Positions 8,720 to 18,177 of a stretch of 64,000 nucleotides of DNA are shown here, in pieces (the stretch's first letter is position 1; every line of letters begins with the position of its first letter). This DNA comes from Paenarthrobacter sp. JL.01a (GTDB lineage: Bacteria > Actinomycetota > Actinomycetes > Actinomycetales > Micrococcaceae): assembly GCF_025452095.1 (NCBI RefSeq), contig NZ_CP104877.1, forward strand, positions 620,001 to 684,000, given 5' to 3'. Made by a program: the position numbers and the translations under genes. Below the pieces are notes generated by a model, which did no database searches, was not told the DNA's origin, and was given only the letters and a program-made list of their open reading frames with translations.

Positions 8720-10007
8720 TTACTTCAGGAGGTCCTGGATCTGCTTCTTGGCATCGGCCAGGAGGGCGGAGGTGTCGCCACCGGCCACGGCCTTCTGCAG
8801 CAACGGGATCAGGACGGTGTCAACGATCTGCTGCCACTTGGCGGTTGCGGGCCGGGTGGCCGTGGCCTGGCCGTTGAGGGTCTCGATGAGCGGCTTGAAG
8901 CTTTCGTAACCGGGCTGGTCCTGGTACTTCTGGAAGGCGCTGATCCGCGATGCCAAGCCAAGCTTGGATTCAATTCCCTTGTCGTTGTAGTCGTAGGCGC
9001 ACTTGACGAACTTCTTGGCAGCGTCCGTGTTCTTGGTTGCCTTGGGAACGGACAGGTACCACGGTCCCGGAACGCCTGCGACGCCGGCGCTGCCGCCGAT
9101 CATCGCTGCGGCTCCCACCTTTCCTGCCACCGGAGCATCGGCAGGAATCTGGCGGTAGGCGTGGGCCCAGAAGCGGGTCATGGCGGTCTTGCCCTGGTTG
9201 AACAGGTTCTGAGCTGCAGCCCAGTCAACCTGTGCAGCGCCACTCGGAGCATCCTTGGCCAGGCTTACGTAGAAGTCCAGGGCTTCCTTGTGGGCGGCGT
9301 TGTCGATCACCACGTTGTTGTCCTTGTCCAGGACCATCGGTGAGCCGGCCTGGAGGACGTGGGCAAGCCATTCGGTTTCCACGGCGCCCTTGACGTCCGT
9401 GCCGTACATTCCGTCCTTGGTGAAGAACGCGGAAATGTCCTGGTACTGCTTCCACGTCTTGGGGGCGGCGAGCTCGTAGCCGTACTTGGCCTGGAAATCG
9501 GCCTTGTTCTTGGCGTCTTCGAACAGGTCCTTGCGGTACAGGATGATCTCGGCGTTGGTCCAGGCGGGCATGCCGATGAAGTGGCCGTCCACGTTGGCTT
9601 CCTTCACCAGGGCCGGGAAGATGTCCTTCTTTGCCTCGTCGGTGAAGAGTTCGTCGATGGGCTGGACGGCGTCCTTGAAGCTGGGGAGCCATACGGAGTC
9701 CAGTGCGGCGACGTCGAAGGAGACGTTGCCGGAGGAGAATTCGCTGGAGAGTCGGTTGAACATGCCGTCGTAGGGGAGTTCGACGAAGTTAACGTCCACG
9801 CCGGCGTCCTTCTTGCACTGCTCGGCTACGCCGGTCAGTTCGGCGTGGCCGCCGGCTTCGACCAGGACGTTAATGGAGCTGGAACCGCCTGAACCGCCTG
9901 AAGATGGTGCGGGACCGCCGGCGCCACAACCGGTGGCAACGAGTGCGACGGCGGTGCACAGCCCGCCGAGGGTGACGAGCTTGGAGATGGTGTTTCGAGT
10001 GGACATC
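8720..10007 (-). CDS. ABC sugar-binding lipoprotein
   Basis: Extracellular solute-binding family 1 lipoprotein of 428 residues. I choose the ATG at 10007 because it gives a lipoprotein signal ending in a lipobox-like ATGC with acylated Cys27, followed by a Gly/Ser-rich linker and then the NVLVEAGGH start of the mature fold. The frame is open further upstream, but that stretch holds the promoter and operator. It is the first gene of the leftward operon. The cargo is inferred, from the neighbouring GH91 and GH32 enzymes, to be DFA III or fructo-oligosaccharides. Confidence 0.9.
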
Positions 10008-10077
10008 GCTGTCGACTCACTTTCTCTTGAACGGAAATTGCAGAGAGATGGGGATGACACGTCTTTGGCTTGAAAAA

Positions 10078-10094
10078 TCGTTTTGCCAAAACGA
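10078..10094. promoter_or_regulatory. Candidate LacI operator (perfect 17-bp palindrome)
   Basis: TCGTTTTGCCAAAACGA has two perfect 8-bp arms around a central base, the usual form of a LacI-family operator. It lies just downstream of the predicted leftward start site, where a bound repressor would block the operon. The cluster encodes a LacI regulator at 5711. Confidence 0.75.
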
Positions 10095-10106
10095 CTTGGC
10101 ACTGAC

Positions 10107-10134
10107 ATTAGGGCCGAGAGAACGGCCGTGTCAA
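10107..10134 (-). promoter_or_regulatory. Candidate promoter of the leftward fructan operon
   Basis: On the minus strand TTGACA (10129-10134) is followed after 16 bp by CCTAAT (10107-10112). The expected start near 10100 puts the palindrome at 10078-10094 at about +6 to +22. The -35 matches the consensus fully; the -10 matches at four positions. Confidence 0.6.
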
Positions 10135-10161
10135 CTGTTTCCCACGAAACTTTTCGGACTC

Positions 10162-10189
10162 TTGACGCTTGGGACCGGATGCCCATAAA
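10162..10189 (+). promoter_or_regulatory. Candidate promoter of the rightward inulinase genes
   Basis: TTGACG (10162-10167), a 16-bp spacer and CATAAA (10184-10189). The expected start near 10196 lies just ahead of the second TCGTTTTGG half-site and about 215 bp before the Tat leader ORF. This promoter and the leftward one share the 404-bp control region 10008-10411. Confidence 0.5.
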
Positions 10190-10211
10190 GTGATCCGCGC
10201 CACTCGACAAA

Positions 10212-10270
10212 TCGTTTTGGCATATTTTGGCTGATTTGGCAAGTTTTTGGCAACGCCCCGGTTGTTTGGC
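10212..10270. promoter_or_regulatory. Second operator half-site and phased TTTGGC repeats
   Basis: The stretch starts with TCGTTTTGGCA (from 10213), the left half of the operator at 10078. The hexamer TTTGGC then recurs, ending at 10221, 10231, 10240, 10251 and 10270, steps of 10, 9, 11 and 19 bp. That is about one helical turn, so all copies face the same side of the DNA. No further structure was seen in 10271-10400. Confidence 0.55.
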
Positions 10271-10411
10271 CGCACCCGTTTGCGCCGATCGCCCCCGTAC
10301 CCACGGGTGCGCCGGGCGGGAACCGGTGCGGCGCGTTCCATCGTCCTTGGACGCGTCCACCATGGCCGATCAAGCAACAACCAAAGCAGTCACCGAGTTC
10401 GAAGGAGAACC

Positions 10412-10594
10412 ATGGACCCATCCCTGCCCCTGAGCCGGAGGAGCATCCTCCGGTTGATTCCCGCAGCGGCAGTCGCGGCCACCGCCGTCGTGCTGTCCGC
10501 TAAGGAAGCTCTGGCAAAAGAACCAGCCCAGCAGGCAGTTGCCGCGGAGACCCCGGCAGCCACGGGCCACCGGGCAATCATCGGCATGCTCTAG
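10412..10594 (+). CDS. Short ORF encoding a Tat-type signal peptide, detached from the downstream enzyme
   Basis: Sixty codons with a good ribosome site (GAAGGAGA) four bases before the ATG. Residues 8-15 read LSRRSILR, close to the twin-arginine consensus, followed by a hydrophobic Ala/Val stretch and an Ala-rich tail, and then a TAG stop. Known inulin fructotransferases carry an N-terminal export signal; here the leader ends 75 bp before the GH91 frame and in another frame. The enzyme frame itself has a TGA at 10654-10656, so one base change cannot rejoin them. It may be a decayed remnant, a separately translated peptide or an assembly problem. No other function is visible. Confidence 0.6.
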   Translation: MDPSLPLSRRSILRLIPAAAVAATAVVLSAKEALAKEPAQQAVAAETPAATGHRAIIGML

Positions 10595-10668
10595 CGGTAC
10601 GCATGCACTACCCAACACGAAGCTAGGCCACTCAAGCAGTACCCCCAACGATGTGAGGAGAACACGCT

Positions 10669-11874
10669 GTGACCACTGTCTACGACGTCACCACCTGGTC
10701 TGTCCCCGGAAACCCGTCCGCAACGCCCTACAACGACATCGGGCTCATCATCAACAGCATCATTGCCGATGTGAAATCCCAGCAGACCAACCAGGCATCC
10801 AAACCGGGGGCCGTTGTCTACATCCCGCCGGGAGACTACTCGCTCAAGACCCGGGTCAACATCGACATCAGCTTCCTGACCATCCGTGGATCCGGGCACG
10901 GCTTCACGTCCAGCAGCATCCGCTACAACGCAGGCAACACGTCAAGCTGGTATGAAATCAACCCCGGTGGCAGTCGGATCCGGGTGGAAAACACTGATGG
11001 AAACACCGACGCCTTCAGGGTTTACCGCACCGGCGACCCTCGCCTGAGCTCCATCGTGTTCCAGAATTTCTGCCTGGACGGGGTGTCCTTCAACTCCAAC
11101 CAGAATTCCTACGTCAACGGCAAGACAGGCATCCGCTTCGATTCCGCGAACGACTCCTGCCGGGTGGAAGGCATGGGCATGGTCTACCTGGAACACGGCC
11201 TGGTGGTCCGGGATACCGACGCGCTGAGTGTGAGCGGCAACTTCCTGGCCGAATGCGGCAGCTGCGTGGAACTCACCGGATCCGGGCAGGCCTCCAAGGT
11301 CACCGACAACCTGATCGGCGCAGGCTACGTGGGCTTCTCCATCTACGCGGAGGGCCATATGGGCTTGCTGGTCAGCGCCAACAATGTCTTCCCGCGGGGC
11401 AAGAGCAGTGTGCACTTCAAGAACTGCACCCGCTCCACCATCACCAGCAACCGGTTCCACGCGTTTTACCCCGGCATGGTCAACTTCGAGGGAAGCTGCA
11501 CGGAAAACCTGGTGGGCGCCAACCACTTCCTGCGGCAAATGGAACCCTTCGATCCCCTCAAGCCGTACAACAATGGCCTGGATGACCTCTTCGGATTGGT
11601 TCACCTGGCAGGCAGTGGGAACACAGTCACGGGCAACCACTTCAGCTACGACGTCCCTTCGGGTTCAGTGAGCCCGTCGGGCCAGAAGCCCACCATCATC
11701 CTGGTGGCCTCCGGCGCCAACAACTACATCGCCGCGAACAACACCATCTCCTCGGTGGCTGCGAACACGGTGGTGCTGGACGGTTCAACCACCGGCACCA
11801 AGGTGCTGGACAGTGGTGGTGCCGGCGAATTTGTGCATTACACCAGCTCCTACTCGTTCCGGGCAACCCCTTAG
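10669..11874 (+). CDS. Inulin fructotransferase (GH91), probably DFA III-forming, lacking a signal peptide
   Basis: The 401-residue GH91 beta-helix protein converts the fructose ends of inulin into difructose anhydride. The catalytic pair appears as Asp184 in DTDAL and Glu195 in LAECG, eleven residues apart. The GTG start at 10669 follows GAGGAG by eight bases, with an in-frame TGA just upstream, so the start is well fixed. The protein begins almost exactly where the mature domain of exported homologues begins, and has no export signal of its own. Formation of DFA III and not DFA I is inferred from the linked DFA III hydrolase. The secreted GH32 gene follows after 27 bp. Confidence 0.88.
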   Translation: MTTVYDVTTWSVPGNPSATPYNDIGLIINSIIADVKSQQTNQASKPGAVVYIPPGDYSLKTRVNIDISFLTIRGSGHGFTSSSIRYNAGNTSSWYEINPGGSRIRVENTDGNTDAFRVYRTGDPRLSSIVFQNFCLDGVSFNSNQNSYVNGKTGIRFDSANDSCRVEGMGMVYLEHGLVVRDTDALSVSGNFLAECGSCVELTGSGQASKVTDNLIGAGYVGFSIYAEGHMGLLVSANNVFPRGKSSVHFKNCTRSTITSNRFHAFYPGMVNFEGSCTENLVGANHFLRQMEPFDPLKPYNNGLDDLFGLVHLAGSGNTVTGNHFSYDVPSGSVSPSGQKPTIILVASGANNYIAANNTISSVAANTVVLDGSTTGTKVLDSGGAGEFVHYTSSYSFRATP

Positions 11875-11901
11875 CGCCGGGCTGAGCAGGAAGGTCTGTC
11901 A

Positions 11902-14490
11902 ATGATGACAAGACGCACCAAACCGCCGGTGGTCGCCTCGGTGATTGCCGCCGTCGTGGTTTCACTGTCCCTCGCGGCGACAACAGCTCCGGCGCATGCC
12001 ACCGATCCTGACCCCGCAACCCAGCAGTACCGTCCTTCTGTGCACTACACCCCGTTGAAGAACTGGATGAACGATCCCAACGGGCTCGTCTACAACAACG
12101 GGACGTACCACATGTACTACCAGTACAACCCTTACGGGACGACCTGGGGCAACATGAGCTGGGGCCACGCGACCTCCACGGATCTGCTGCATTGGTCCGA
12201 ACAGCCGTTGGCCATCGCACAGACCGTCAACGGCAGCGGACAGGCCACGGAGGATATCTTCTCCGGTTCCATCGTGGTGGACTCGCAGAATACCAGTGGC
12301 TTTGGAACACTTCAAAACCCTCCGATGGTGGCCGTTTACACCAGCAATTTCACCGGCAACCACCCCTTGTACCCAGGAAAGCAGGCCCAATCCCTGGCGT
12401 ACAGCACGGACAGCGGCCAGACATGGACCAAGTACTCCGGAAATCCCGTGCTCTCCAGGAACACTACGGACTTCCGCGACCCGAAAGTGTTCTGGTACCA
12501 AGGCCCCGCCGGTTCCTACTGGGTCATGTCGGCCGTGGAAGCCAACGAGCACAGGGTGCTGTTTTACAAGAGCAGCGACTTGAAGAGCTGGACTTACCTG
12601 GACGACTTCAAGCCGGCCAATGCCACCGGCGGGCAGTGGGAATGCCCGGATCTTTTCCCCTTGGCAGTGGATGGCAACGCGAACAACACAAAATGGGTGC
12701 TGGTGGTGAACATCAACCCGGGATCAGTGGCCGGCGGTAGTGGAGGCCAATACTTCGTCGGAAGTTTTAACGGCACTACCTTCACCTCCGAAACCACCGA
12801 TCCGGTAGACGTTGCTCCGCCGGGCAACCTGCTCGCTGGCTTCAACGGCGGGAGCTACAGCGGCTGGAACGTTGGCAATGATCCGGCCAACCCTGCAGGC
12901 CCTTGGGGAAGTGCGCCGGCCAGTGGAACGCTGACGGGCCAGCAAGCAGTGACAGGTTCCATTGGTTCCGGGTTGGTGAACGGGTTCAACGGCGGAGACG
13001 TCCCCACAGGCACCTTGGAGTCGGCGCCCTTCACCGTCACCAAGGACTACATCAACTTCCTGGCCGGCGGCGGAAACCACCCGCGGCAACCGGGGGAGCA
13101 GATGGGCAACACCCCGCCGCCGGGCTACCTGCTGTTCGACGGCTTCGATTATCCGGGAACGCTCAGCGCTGCCGGCTGGCAGCTGAGCGGAGACTTCGAG
13201 GCAGCCAGGAACCCGTCAACAGTGGGCGGCGAATACGCCTTAGGAAAGCGCATCAACACCTTCGAAGGCGGACCCAACGCCGACAACAACACTGGAACCA
13301 TCACCTCACCGGAGTTCTATCTGACCAACACCAATATCGGGTTCCTCCTGGGTGGTGGCAACCGGACGGACGGCTCACTCCAAGTGGAACTGTTGGTAGG
13401 CGGCGTTCCCGTCCGGAGCACCACAGGCAGCAACTCGGGTGATCTGAACTGGAAGAACTGGGATGTCTCCCAGTATTACGGCCAGATCGCACGGATCCGG
13501 ATCGTGGACAACGCCACCGGACCGTGGGGCCACTTGACCCTGGACAACATGGTCCTGGGCTCACAACCGGCGCAGCCGCGAAGCAGCGAGACCACGGTGA
13601 ACCTGGTGGTCAACGGGCAAGCCGTCCGCACCACTACGGGCTCCGACTCCGAGCATCTGGACTGGAAGGCCTGGGATGTCAGCGCCTACAAGGGGAGCCA
13701 AGCGACCATCCGGATCGTGGACAACAACCGTGGCGGGTGGGGACACATCCTGGCGGACGAGTTCGTGGCTTCCGATATCACCCGCTTGGAACAGCACGAC
13801 TGGCTGGACTGGGGAAGGGACTACTACGCGGCGGTCTCGTTCAACAACGTCCCGAACGGCAAGCGGATCATGCTCGGCTGGATGAACAACTGGGATTACG
13901 GGCAGTCCACGCCCACCAGCACCTGGCGGGGTTCCATGGCCTTGCCCCGCGAAGTCCAGCTCACGCAGACCGGCCAGGGTCCCCGGCTCACCCAGAAAGC
14001 CGTCCAACAGGTGGATAGCCTGAAGAACACAGGGGCTACCTACACGGCTCCCGCCCAGGACATCGCTTCGGGAACCAGCAGTCTTCCCATTTCCGGTGAC
14101 GTGCTGCAGATCGATGCTCAGTTCTCTCCGGGAACGGCGTCGGCGTTCGGGCTGAAGGTTCTGGGTGACGGCACGGAGGCCACCAGGATTGGCTACACAA
14201 CGGCCTCAGGGCGGGCATTCATTGACAGGACCGCCTCCGGAAACGAAGGCTTTCACCCTGCGTTCGCGTCTCTGGATGATGCCCCGGTCCAGCTCATCAA
14301 CGGCAAGCTCACCTTGCGGATCTATGTGGACAAGGCCTCCGTGGAGGTGTTTGCCCAGGATGGCCTGACGACGCTCACGGACCAGGTCTTCCCTTCGGCA
14401 GGCGCCAACTCCCTGTCCCTCTTCTCGGAAGGAGGGACCGCCCGGCTCGAAAGCCTCACCGTCACGCCGCTCAACAAGGCGATGTGGTAG
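11902..14490 (+). CDS. Secreted GH32 exo-fructanase (levanase/inulinase) with a domain insertion in the propeller
   Basis: 862 residues with a Sec-type signal ending AHA near residue 33. GH32 motifs: NDPNG (nucleophile Asp58), FRDPKVF (Asp193), and ECPD with Glu247 as acid/base. After about residue 285 the catalytic fold is interrupted by roughly 335 residues, and it resumes with WLDWGRDYYAAVSF. In the cytoplasmic paralogue at 4110 the same flanks lie about 37 residues apart. The insert holds at least two related beta-sandwich-like units, each with a TTGS, a W-K-WDVS and an IRIVDN-x-GPWGH-like block, plausibly carbohydrate-binding. It should release fructose or short fructans from inulin or levan outside the cell. 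A strong terminator follows. Confidence 0.88.
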   Translation: MMTRRTKPPVVASVIAAVVVSLSLAATTAPAHATDPDPATQQYRPSVHYTPLKNWMNDPNGLVYNNGTYHMYYQYNPYGTTWGNMSWGHATSTDLLHWSEQPLAIAQTVNGSGQATEDIFSGSIVVDSQNTSGFGTLQNPPMVAVYTSNFTGNHPLYPGKQAQSLAYSTDSGQTWTKYSGNPVLSRNTTDFRDPKVFWYQGPAGSYWVMSAVEANEHRVLFYKSSDLKSWTYLDDFKPANATGGQWECPDLFPLAVDGNANNTKWVLVVNINPGSVAGGSGGQYFVGSFNGTTFTSETTDPVDVAPPGNLLAGFNGGSYSGWNVGNDPANPAGPWGSAPASGTLTGQQAVTGSIGSGLVNGFNGGDVPTGTLESAPFTVTKDYINFLAGGGNHPRQPGEQMGNTPPPGYLLFDGFDYPGTLSAAGWQLSGDFEAARNPSTVGGEYALGKRINTFEGGPNADNNTGTITSPEFYLTNTNIGFLLGGGNRTDGSLQVELLVGGVPVRSTTGSNSGDLNWKNWDVSQYYGQIARIRIVDNATGPWGHLTLDNMVLGSQPAQPRSSETTVNLVVNGQAVRTTTGSDSEHLDWKAWDVSAYKGSQATIRIVDNNRGGWGHILADEFVASDITRLEQHDWLDWGRDYYAAVSFNNVPNGKRIMLGWMNNWDYGQSTPTSTWRGSMALPREVQLTQTGQGPRLTQKAVQQVDSLKNTGATYTAPAQDIASGTSSLPISGDVLQIDAQFSPGTASAFGLKVLGDGTEATRIGYTTASGRAFIDRTASGNEGFHPAFASLDDAPVQLINGKLTLRIYVDKASVEVFAQDGLTTLTDQVFPSAGANSLSLFSEGGTARLESLTVTPLNKAMW

Positions 14491-14502
14491 CCGGTGATTA
14501 AA

Positions 14503-14550
14503 CACGACGGCGGCTGGTCACCTAAGTGACCAGCCGCCGTCGTGAGTTTT
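14503..14550 (+). terminator. Intrinsic terminator of the secreted fructanase gene
   Basis: Perfect 19-bp arms (14503-14521 and 14526-14544) with a CTAA loop, followed by AGTTTTTG. The T run is supplied by the left end of repeat family A copy 2, which begins at 14544. Confidence 0.9.
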
Positions 14551-14606
14551 TGTACAGCTAATGCCCCTAAGAACGCGTCTTAAGGGCATTAGCTGTACAA
14601 AAACTC
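14544..14606. repeat. 63-bp palindromic intergenic repeat, family A copy 2
   Basis: Arms start GAGTTTTTGTACAGCTAATG and differ from each other at one base. The copy sits between convergent genes and abuts the stop codon of the universal stress protein gene (14607-14609). It differs from copy 1 at only two positions. Confidence 0.92.
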
Positions 14607-14999
14607 CTAGTCCGCTTTGACCGCAAGGACCGGGCAGTCCGCCTCCAGCAGAATCCGCTGGGACACGCTGCCCATGATGAGCTTGCCCACCGGGCTGCGG
14701 CGCCGGAGGCCGATGACGATCAGGCCGGCGTCGTGCTCTTCGGCAGCGTCAAGCACCTCTGCCGCTGCGTCATGGCCGCGAATGGGCTGCTTGATGATGT
14801 GCTGGATGCCGTGTCCGGCCAGCCTGTCCTCGATGCTCTGGATCTCCGGCTCCTGGGCGAAACGGTTATCCACCAGGGCATCGCCCTTGGACGAGTTGAT
14901 GACCAGCAGTGTCTCTTTGCTCTTCTTGGCCTCGGCGATCGCCTGCGTCAGTGCTGCTTCGCCCTCCGGCGTGGGGACGTATCCCACCACGATGGTCAT
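14607..14999 (-). CDS. Universal stress protein, UspA family
   Basis: A 130-residue single-domain Usp. The C-terminal ATP-binding signature G-x2-R-x5-G-x8-G-S appears as [20 protein letters not shown]. Its ATG overlaps the tctA stop by four bases (14996-14999), so it is translated with the tricarboxylate transporter. UspA proteins of this ATP-binding type are known to associate with transporters in some systems, for example TeaD with the TeaABC ectoine TRAP carrier, so a regulatory role on this transporter is a reasonable inference. Confidence 0.9.
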   Translation of the reverse strand: MTIVVGYVPTPEGEAALTQAIAEAKKSKETLLVINSSKGDALVDNRFAQEPEIQSIEDRLAGHGIQHIIKQPIRGHDAAAEVLDAAEEHDAGLIVIGLRRRSPVGKLIMGSVSQRILLEADCPVLAVKAD

Positions 15000-16582
15000 G
15001 GTTTCTCCTGTTTGTGCTGGACCGGGGTGGTCTCGTGGTGGATTGATTCGGGCTCAGCATGGCTGTCCGGACCTGACGGCGCAGTAAGCACTGCCGACGG
15101 ACGGTTCCGCCGGATGAGCTTGAACACCAGCGGCCAGGCCAGGATGATGCCGATGATGACGTAAATCCCGACGGCGATCGGCTCGCTGAAGAGCCCTGCC
15201 GGGTCGCCGGCGCTGAGCTGGAGGGTCTTGCGGAGCTGGCCTTCCAGCCGCGGACCCAGGATGACGCCGAGGATGAGCGGCAGGACCGGGAGCCCGAACC
15301 GGCGCATCATGAAGCCCAACGCGCCCAGGACCAGCAGGATCACCAGGTCGAATGCCTGGAGGTTCACGGAGTAGGCACCCAACGTGGCGAAGAACAGGAT
15401 GCCTGCGTACAGGTACGGGCGGGGCAGTTGCAGCAACTTGGCCCACATCGGCGCCAGGGGCAGGTTGATCAGCAGGAGCAACAGGTTGCCGATGAAGAGG
15501 CTTGCGATCAGTGCCCACACCAGCGGTCCCTGGCTCGAAAAGAGCTGGGGGCCGGGCTGGATGCCGTAGGACGTGAACGCTGCGAGCATTACCGCGGCCG
15601 TGGCGTTGGTCGGAAGGCCGAGCGCCAGCATGGGGGTGAGGGTGCCGGCAGCAGCAGCGTTGTTCGCCGCTTCCGGACCTGCCACGCCTTCGATGGCACC
15701 GTGACCGAACTCTTCAGGGTGCTTGCTGAGGCGCTTCTCGGTGACGTAGGAGAGGAAGGTGGGGATTTCGGCACCGCCGGCGGGCAAGGCCCCGAAGGGG
15801 AAACCGAAGACGGTACCGCGAAGCCACGGCTTCCACGAACGCTGCCAGTCCTTCTTGCCCATCCACGGGCGGCCGACGGGAATGATGTGCAGCGGGTTGC
15901 GGCGCAGGTGGGCAGCTACCCAGAGTGCCTCGCCCACGGCGAAGATGGCCACGGCCACCACCACGATGTCCAGTCCGTCGGACAACAGCGGAATGCCGAA
16001 CGTGAGGCGGCTCTGACCGGTTACGGAATCCAGGCCCACCAAGCCGATGGCCAAACCAAGGCCCAAGGAGGCGAAGCCACGCAGGCGTGACTTGCCCAGG
16101 ACCGCGGTGACGGCCAGGAGCGCCAGCATCATGATGGCGAAGTAGCTGGGGGAGCCGAGGCTGACGGCGAACTTCACAACGATCGGCGCGCAGACGGCAA
16201 GGAGGGTAGTGCCGATGGTGCCCGCCACGAACGAGCCGATGGCCGCCGTCGCGAGTGCTTGGGCGGCGCGTCCCGCCTTGGCCATCTTGTTGCCTTCGAT
16301 GGCCGTCACCACCGACGACGATTCACCGGGGGTGTTCAACAGGATGGACGTGGTGGAGCCGCCGTACATGCCGCCGTAGTAGATACCGGCGAACATGATG
16401 AACGCGCTGGTGGGTTCAAGGGCATAGGTGACGGGGAGGAGCAGTGCCACGGTCATGGCCGGACCCAGTCCGGGGAGGACGCCGACGGCGGTGCCCAGGA
16501 TGACGCCGATCATGGCGTACATCAGGTTCATGGGAGTCAGGGCGGTGGAGAAGCCGTCCATCAAGGAGGACCAGACGTCCAT
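14996..16582 (-). CDS. tctA: Tripartite tricarboxylate transporter, large membrane subunit TctA
   Basis: 528 residues with about twelve membrane segments and the TctA hallmark [18 protein letters not shown] near residue 58. It forms the channel that moves a carboxylate such as citrate, driven by an ion gradient, after delivery by TctC. The ATG at 16582 overlaps the tctB stop; the frame stays open upstream but that is tctB read in the wrong frame. The gene is coupled to tctB before it and to the usp gene after it. Substrate identity is not decided by sequence. Confidence 0.93.
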   Translation of the reverse strand: MDVWSSLMDGFSTALTPMNLMYAMIGVILGTAVGVLPGLGPAMTVALLLPVTYALEPTSAFIMFAGIYYGGMYGGSTTSILLNTPGESSSVVTAIEGNKMAKAGRAAQALATAAIGSFVAGTIGTTLLAVCAPIVVKFAVSLGSPSYFAIMMLALLAVTAVLGKSRLRGFASLGLGLAIGLVGLDSVTGQSRLTFGIPLLSDGLDIVVVAVAIFAVGEALWVAAHLRRNPLHIIPVGRPWMGKKDWQRSWKPWLRGTVFGFPFGALPAGGAEIPTFLSYVTEKRLSKHPEEFGHGAIEGVAGPEAANNAAAAGTLTPMLALGLPTNATAAVMLAAFTSYGIQPGPQLFSSQGPLVWALIASLFIGNLLLLLINLPLAPMWAKLLQLPRPYLYAGILFFATLGAYSVNLQAFDLVILLVLGALGFMMRRFGLPVLPLILGVILGPRLEGQLRKTLQLSAGDPAGLFSEPIAVGIYVIIGIILAWPLVFKLIRRNRPSAVLTAPSGPDSHAEPESIHHETTPVQHKQEKP

Positions 16583-17085
16583 CAGAGGATTCCTTCCAGG
16601 AGCCCGGCCGGCAAAGCAATGCCCAGGCCGAGGTAGAAGCCGTAGAAGGTGAGCAGGGAAAGTGCCACGGAGATGATGCCGTCGCGGATGTACCGGCGGC
16701 TGCCCAGGGCAAGGACGCTGCCCCAGAACAGGATGGTGCCGGAGATAACCCAGCCGGCCCAGTCGATAAGCAGGATGTTCAGCAGAAATGCGCCGGCAAG
16801 CGGAAGGATGGTCTTCCAGTCCGCGGGGTGGGTCAGATCCACATCTTCGCCTTCTTCGGCTTCGCCCTTGCCGCCGCGGAGAACGTTGATGGCGAGCATC
16901 ACGGCGCAGACCAGGAGGATGCCGGCAACAATGAAGGGGACCGTCTTGGGGCCTACGGGGTCTGACTTGGAGTACGGGGTCACCAGGCCGTTGGCGTCGA
17001 GGAAAACCAGGACGCCAACCACGCCGAGCAGGAGGGCTACCCCCAGCTCGGCGCGGCCTTTCAAGCCTGTTACTGCAGAGCTCAC
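16582..17085 (-). CDS. tctB: Tripartite tricarboxylate transporter, small membrane subunit TctB
   Basis: 167 residues with four hydrophobic segments and a charged loop near residue 75, the size and topology of TctB. It stabilises or assists TctA. It overlaps tctC by four bases upstream and tctA by one base downstream, so all three subunits are coupled. Sequence conservation in TctB is low, and the call rests partly on operon position. Confidence 0.9.
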   Translation of the reverse strand: MSSAVTGLKGRAELGVALLLGVVGVLVFLDANGLVTPYSKSDPVGPKTVPFIVAGILLVCAVMLAINVLRGGKGEAEEGEDVDLTHPADWKTILPLAGAFLLNILLIDWAGWVISGTILFWGSVLALGSRRYIRDGIISVALSLLTFYGFYLGLGIALPAGLLEGIL

Positions 17086-18092
17086 GCCAGACCAAGCTTG
17101 GTGAGGACGTCCGCCACCCGCTTGTCCTGGTCGGTCAGGAACGACTTGAACTCATCACCGGTGACAAATGCGTCAGTCCAGCTGTGGGTCTTGAGCGCTT
17201 GCTTCCAGCCCTCAGAAGCGTGCATCTTCTCGAGTGCGGCGATCAGCGACTTCTTGTCGGCGTCGCTGATGCCCGGAGGGGCCACGATGCCGCGCCAGTT
17301 GCTGAACACGAGGTCGATGTTGGATTCCTTGAGTGTCGGGGCATCCACGCCGTCAAGCCGCTTCTCGCCACTGGTGGCCAGGACGCGGACTTCACCGGAC
17401 TTGATCTGCTCCAGGTACTCACCGGCACCGGATGCGGCAAAGCCCAGCTTGTTGCCGAGGATGGCGGGGAGGAGATCGCCGCCGCCGTCGTAGGAGACAA
17501 AGTTGACCTTGGTGGCGTCAATGCCGACAGCGCCGGCAAGCTGCATTGGCAGGAGGTGGTCAGGTCCGCCGGGGGAGGAACCGCCACCAACGGAGATGGA
17601 TGCCGGGTTGGCCTTCCAGGCTTTCACGAGGTCGTCGATGGTCTTGTAGGGGGAGTCCTTGCTGACCATGATGGCGCCCGGCTCTTCAATCAGCTTGGCC
17701 AGGGGGGTGGTGTCAGTCAGCTTCGACTGGGATTTGTTGGTGTAGCTGGCGCCGACGACGCCCAGACCCATCAGCATGGTGAGGTCGCCGTTGCCCTTTT
17801 CGTTCACCACACGCGCCAGGCCAACGGTTCCGCCTGCGCCCGCGAGGTTGAAGACCTCGGTGTTGTTGGCGATCTTCTCGTCGTCCAGGACCTTCGCCGC
17901 TGCCCGGGCGGTGGTGTCGTAGCCGCCACCGGGGGTGTTCGGAACCATGATCTGGAGGCCGGTGACGGGTCCGGCGGCAGCGCCGGAGCTTTCAGAACTT
18001 GTGGAGCTCTTGCCCGTGGCACCGCAACCGGTGGCCATAAGGGCGAGGCCGGCGGCGACGGCGGCGACTCGCAATGCGCGGATCTGGCGCAT
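17082..18092 (-). CDS. tctC: Tripartite tricarboxylate transporter, substrate-binding lipoprotein TctC
   Basis: 336 residues. Lipoprotein signal with lipobox MATGC (acylated Cys23), then a Ser/Ala-rich linker and the TctC/Bug fold: [16 protein letters not shown] at about residue 48 and [14 protein letters not shown] in the middle. It captures a carboxylate outside the membrane and presents it to TctA/TctB. It is the first gene of the tctC-tctB-tctA-usp operon and is divergent from a CitA/CitB-type two-component system, the likely controller. Confidence 0.92.
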   Translation of the reverse strand: MRQIRALRVAAVAAGLALMATGCGATGKSSTSSESSGAAAGPVTGLQIMVPNTPGGGYDTTARAAAKVLDDEKIANNTEVFNLAGAGGTVGLARVVNEKGNGDLTMLMGLGVVGASYTNKSQSKLTDTTPLAKLIEEPGAIMVSKDSPYKTIDDLVKAWKANPASISVGGGSSPGGPDHLLPMQLAGAVGIDATKVNFVSYDGGGDLLPAILGNKLGFAASGAGEYLEQIKSGEVRVLATSGEKRLDGVDAPTLKESNIDLVFSNWRGIVAPPGISDADKKSLIAALEKMHASEGWKQALKTHSWTDAFVTGDEFKSFLTDQDKRVADVLTKLGLA

Positions 18093-18177
18093 GGTGTTCC
18101 TCTTCTCAGTGTTGAATTCTGTGCAGGGCGATCAACGTTGTGCCCCGTGCATTGATGCTAGGGGCGGCCGTGACGGC

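Noticed and set aside
10595..10668. Simple frameshift joining the Tat leader to the GH91 enzyme
   Set aside because: The leader ends in TAG and the enzyme frame has its own TGA at 10654-10656, so at least two changes would be needed.
16583..17095. Upstream extension of the tctA frame by about 170 codons
   Set aside because: It is the tctB gene read in another frame; the TctA fold begins at the ATG at 16582.
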